From the NCBI RefSeq assembly GCF_023856365.1, contig NC_064550.1:18725629-18789628 (forward strand): a stretch of DNA of 64,000 nucleotides, read 5' to 3'. A model generated the notes under the pieces. That model searched no databases and was not told where the DNA came from. It saw only the letters and a program-made list of their open reading frames with translations. Shown one piece after another: positions 61,001 to 64,000 of the stretch. Origin of the DNA: Brienomyrus brachyistius (lineage: Eukaryota; Chordata; Actinopteri; Osteoglossiformes; Mormyridae). The translations under genes and the position numbers were made by a program. Every line of letters begins with the position of its first letter. Within the stretch, counting starts at the first letter, position 1.

Positions 61001-62552
61001 CATCCAAACAAGGTCAATTTTTCCCTTAGATTCAGCTACTATTACCCATTTTCCTATCTTTTATAGAGCTGAAGGTTTTCTCGTTGTCCCTCTTCGCTGT
61101 GGGAGGTTGGATGTTACTGCATTCCTTTCATTTCTCTAATATGACAGGTAAGAAGGTCTCCTGTTTACACGGTACAGAACCAAGTTTAAAAACTAGAGTG
61201 GCAAAATATCCTCTGTTTCCACAACATGGCACTGGCTAATATAATTTAATGATGACTGCACTGTAAATAGCATCCTCTTATAGTGCATTTTATTGACAGT
61301 AAGCAGTAACTGAGTTGCCCCCCCCCCCCAACGGTGAATTTAGATGTGGGCTTTGTTTTTAATCTTTTTGCCCTCCAGAAGTGTGGGTTTGGACTGTGGA
61401 TGGGTTCTTTGCTGTTGTTCCGTTCACTGTGAAAAGTTGGACAAAGTACTTTGATAGCGCAAACTTTTGTGTAGATGATGACTGCCAAAGGATTTTACAG
61501 AGGCGGTTGATGTCAGCTCTGACGTAAGATGCACAGTTGCATCATGGGAGATGATGAATCTGTTGCTGATAAATCCTTTTTTGTCGTCAGTGTAGTAAAT
61601 TAGGACACAACGTATAACTAGGCCTTGCTTTTACTCAAGTATGAATGTTGTTCCTTGAGTACAATTAAATCTTTTTTTGTGCTCTAATGAATTATGTACA
61701 ATTGACGTTTTTTTTTATTTATATATATATTTTTACGTCACACTTGTCAACAAACTGTTCAGCTGGCTCTTCTATTGACTTGCCTAAATGACATCATCCG
61801 CTGAATTACTCTTGCGTGATCCGCCACTGGCGACAGCACAGCATATAGAGGGGAGAACTTACCAATTGTTTGGTATCTTTCATTCCAGCTCACAGGCAAA
61901 CAGCTGCTCTCCCTCTCAGCCAGACAGGCAGAGTTACACTTTGCTCTCGTTCGCCGTAAGAATCGCCGCGTATGATTAATGGCCAACGTCAGGCTTTCTT
62001 CCGTCAGCTCCGCCGTTGTGGCATTGCGCACACGGAAATGTTCCAGAAGTTTGTGCGTTAGGGTGCAATGCCAAATGTGACCAGTAGGACGAAGTGCAGG
62101 AGTGTGGTGCTGTTCAAAACATTTCTGAGAGCTGGGGGGGCGGGCGGATCCTTTGTATGTGATTTGCCGGGTTTTAACAGTGTTTAAGCTTTGCAAGGGA
62201 GCTGCAACATTGGTTACTGAAGTCCTTCCTCACCTGACTGGCTGGCTCAGCTTATTTGACTAGGTGCATGACACTGGAATGGCAAAATTGGCAGGCCGCT
62301 TGAGCTATATGGGTGGAGCGCTTACAGTTTCACATGGCATAGTTTTGAGCAGACACTGATGAGATTTGCCGAAGGCTGCAGGTGAGCCTAACAATAGCTC
62401 TATTATTTTCTCTTCATGAGTGTGCCAATGCGTGCGGGCATACAGGGCGATATTGCCGTAACATTTTATTCCCTCGAATCAGAAAATCCCATTAAGGAAG
62501 TGCTTTGAAACCTTGGCACGGCGATCATAAATGCCTCACCGGTTTGTCAGGC
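58042..62552. other. Unique sequence downstream of the cluster, no gene seen
   Basis: 58480-58640 is C-rich, with GGGCCCC repeated near 58602-58630. The rest is AT-rich. mir-125b was looked for on the + strand and not seen. Confidence 0.45.
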
Positions 62553-62575
62553 GGGGGGGGGGGGTGGGGGGGGGG
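62553..62575 (+). repeat. G-run pair (12 G and 10 G)
   Basis: Two G runs separated by one T. Confidence 0.93.
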
Positions 62576-64000
62576 ACCGGTGGCCAGTCGCCGCGTTCGT
62601 TAACAGCCGATGGTACGCTAGGTCCAGATGTCCGTGTATTTTCTCAGGGTTCTCTGATTGCTGAGTGTAGAGTGCGGGTGGGGGGGTGGTGGGTGTCGTC
62701 AGTTTATTCTGAAACGCTAAGCCCCATGCAAACACGCCCGAGGGGTGCCCTGAAGCCGCAGGGAAGGCACGGCGCGCTCCTGCGCTGATGCGGCCTCCGT
62801 CTCGGGTTACCGCGGCGTCCGGGAGACCTGCACACAGCTGGGCGGGCAGACGGACAGGTGGGTGAGAGGCCCTCAGCGAAGGTGAACGAGTGCATGGCGC
62901 CCAACCCCTCCCTCTCTGCCCTCCTCTTTTCCAGATGCACTCACCCCGACTCCTGGGGCGAAGGGAAGGGTGGGGGGGGGGGGGGGGGGTTGGAGAGGGA
63001 GGGAGGCAGAGGGGGATGTGGTGTGGAAAGGAACAAAAGGTTGCCCCCTGTTGGTCAGACACTGGAGCTGTGAGGCAGGTCGGATGTTCATAGAGAACAA
63101 TGAGCAGCCGCTTCTCCTGTGAGCCTTTGTTCCGTTTGGTAGAGAGGTGTGTGTGTGTGGGGGGGGGGGGGGGGGAGGGGGGGTCTGGTTACAGATGGAG
63201 CCTTAGATGAAGTACTAAACTTATACCTTCAAAGGCTTGAATAAAATCCCATTTTCTGGGCGCTCAGTATTTTGAGTGTGTTCATGCAGGAAGCTTCTAC
63301 GGGGGGGGGCCTGCGAATCCGCGCTGAGCGTTGGAGGTGCAGTGGGGCTGGAAGATGGAGTCCTCATGGTCCCCATAACCCCCCCGCTTTCTGGAAAGGA
63401 TGAAGAAAATGGGACAGGTGAAAGGGGGATCAGAGTTTGCCTGCTACCTGAAGATGTTCCTCTTCCTCATCCTCCTCTTCCTCCTCTCCTCCTTCCTGCA
63501 CGTCCCCCCGTGATGAAATAAGATCGATTTCTAAGCAATATGTATTGGTGTTGTTTGTATTAGCATACTCTTGCTTAGTGAACCATTTCACACTAAGGGC
63601 CTGGCATGTGTGTCCCACAGCCAAGTCCCTGTCCTTAACCATCACGCCACCTGCTGTTCATCAGCCTTCCCCATGTCTGCCCGATGCTGGCCTCCCGCAG
63701 ACTGTGGTATTCTTCAGAACCGCTGCATCCTTCCCTCCTCTTCACATCCCTCTCTCTCTCTCTCTCTCTTTCTCTCTCTTACGTGCTATCCATTTATCGT
63801 CCAGGTGATGATTAACAAGGCTAAGCCTTAGGGCCTTAAGCTCGCAGGCGTTTTGACCTTGAGTCGCGCCCGGCCCCTTCCTCCCCCACAAACACCCCAC
63901 CCCCACCCTCAGACTGGTTCTCGCTCCCGAAAATGGGAACTGACAAAATGGGAATCATCACCTCTATACGGGCCTCGAACTTGCTCCATGATGAGCACAT
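62576..64000. other. G-run-rich sequence to the window end
   Basis: G runs of 18 (62972-62989) and 17 (63159-63175), and a (TC)n array near 63751-63779. 62576-62900 is CpG-containing. No gene is recognised. Confidence 0.45.

Noticed and set aside
1..64000. CRISPR array, prokaryotic operon or phage
   Set aside because: The tandem arrays have no spacers, and all recognisable elements are from vertebrate genomes.

Overview
This window looks like non-coding DNA from a ray-finned fish, probably a teleost. The evidence is its set of mobile elements: a Tc1/mariner relic with fish/salmonid-type termini, tRNA-derived SINEs ending in the typical fish 'GGATAAAAGCATCTGC' tail, L2-type LINE 3' ends with (TGGA)n tails, and hAT-like and other foldback MITEs. 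There is also very dense simple-sequence DNA. I recognise no protein-coding gene. Open frames are short, many run through tandem repeats, and none shows a known domain.

The important genes are two microRNAs on the + strand: mir-100 (hairpin about 57655-57727) and let-7a of the let-7a-2 type (hairpin about 57961-58041). Both mature arms are complete, and the hairpins lie only about 0.23 kb apart. This is the ancient bilaterian mir-100/let-7/mir-125 cluster, at the vertebrate mir-100~let-7a-2~mir-125b-1 (MIR100HG) locus. I did not find mir-125b in the 6 kb after let-7a, so it should lie beyond the window. A CpG-rich stretch about 6.5 kb upstream (about 50790-51180), with a good splice donor at 51159/51160, is my best but unproven candidate for a promoter and first exon of the primary transcript.

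Layout. 0-6 kb: simple repeats, an L2 tail, a SINE, a 10-bp-unit minisatellite and a 17-bp tandem array. 6-10 kb: Tc1 relic, SINE and L2 pieces, and a 373-bp MITE with perfect 22-bp inverted ends. 10-20 kb: a 160-bp foldback, a 450-bp polypurine tract, long C runs, a 20-bp minisatellite and a second MITE. 20-30 kb: reversed SINE and L2 pieces, hAT-like MITEs and a 7 x 47-bp minisatellite made from an L2 tail. 30-46 kb: mostly unique sequence with a few MITEs, a 19-bp array and possible conserved non-coding blocks. 46-53 kb: pyrimidine tract, possible lncRNA exon and the CpG-rich region. 53-64 kb: AT-rich sequence, the microRNA cluster, then unique sequence with G runs.

How it works together: the two microRNAs are most likely cut from one + strand primary transcript. 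miR-100 acts in the miR-99/100 family (known targets include mTOR-pathway genes) and let-7a controls developmental timing and differentiation. The let-7a loop keeps the GGAG motif bound by LIN28. I found no clearly new biological system. The most useful leads are the compact cluster, its candidate promoter, and several foldback elements.
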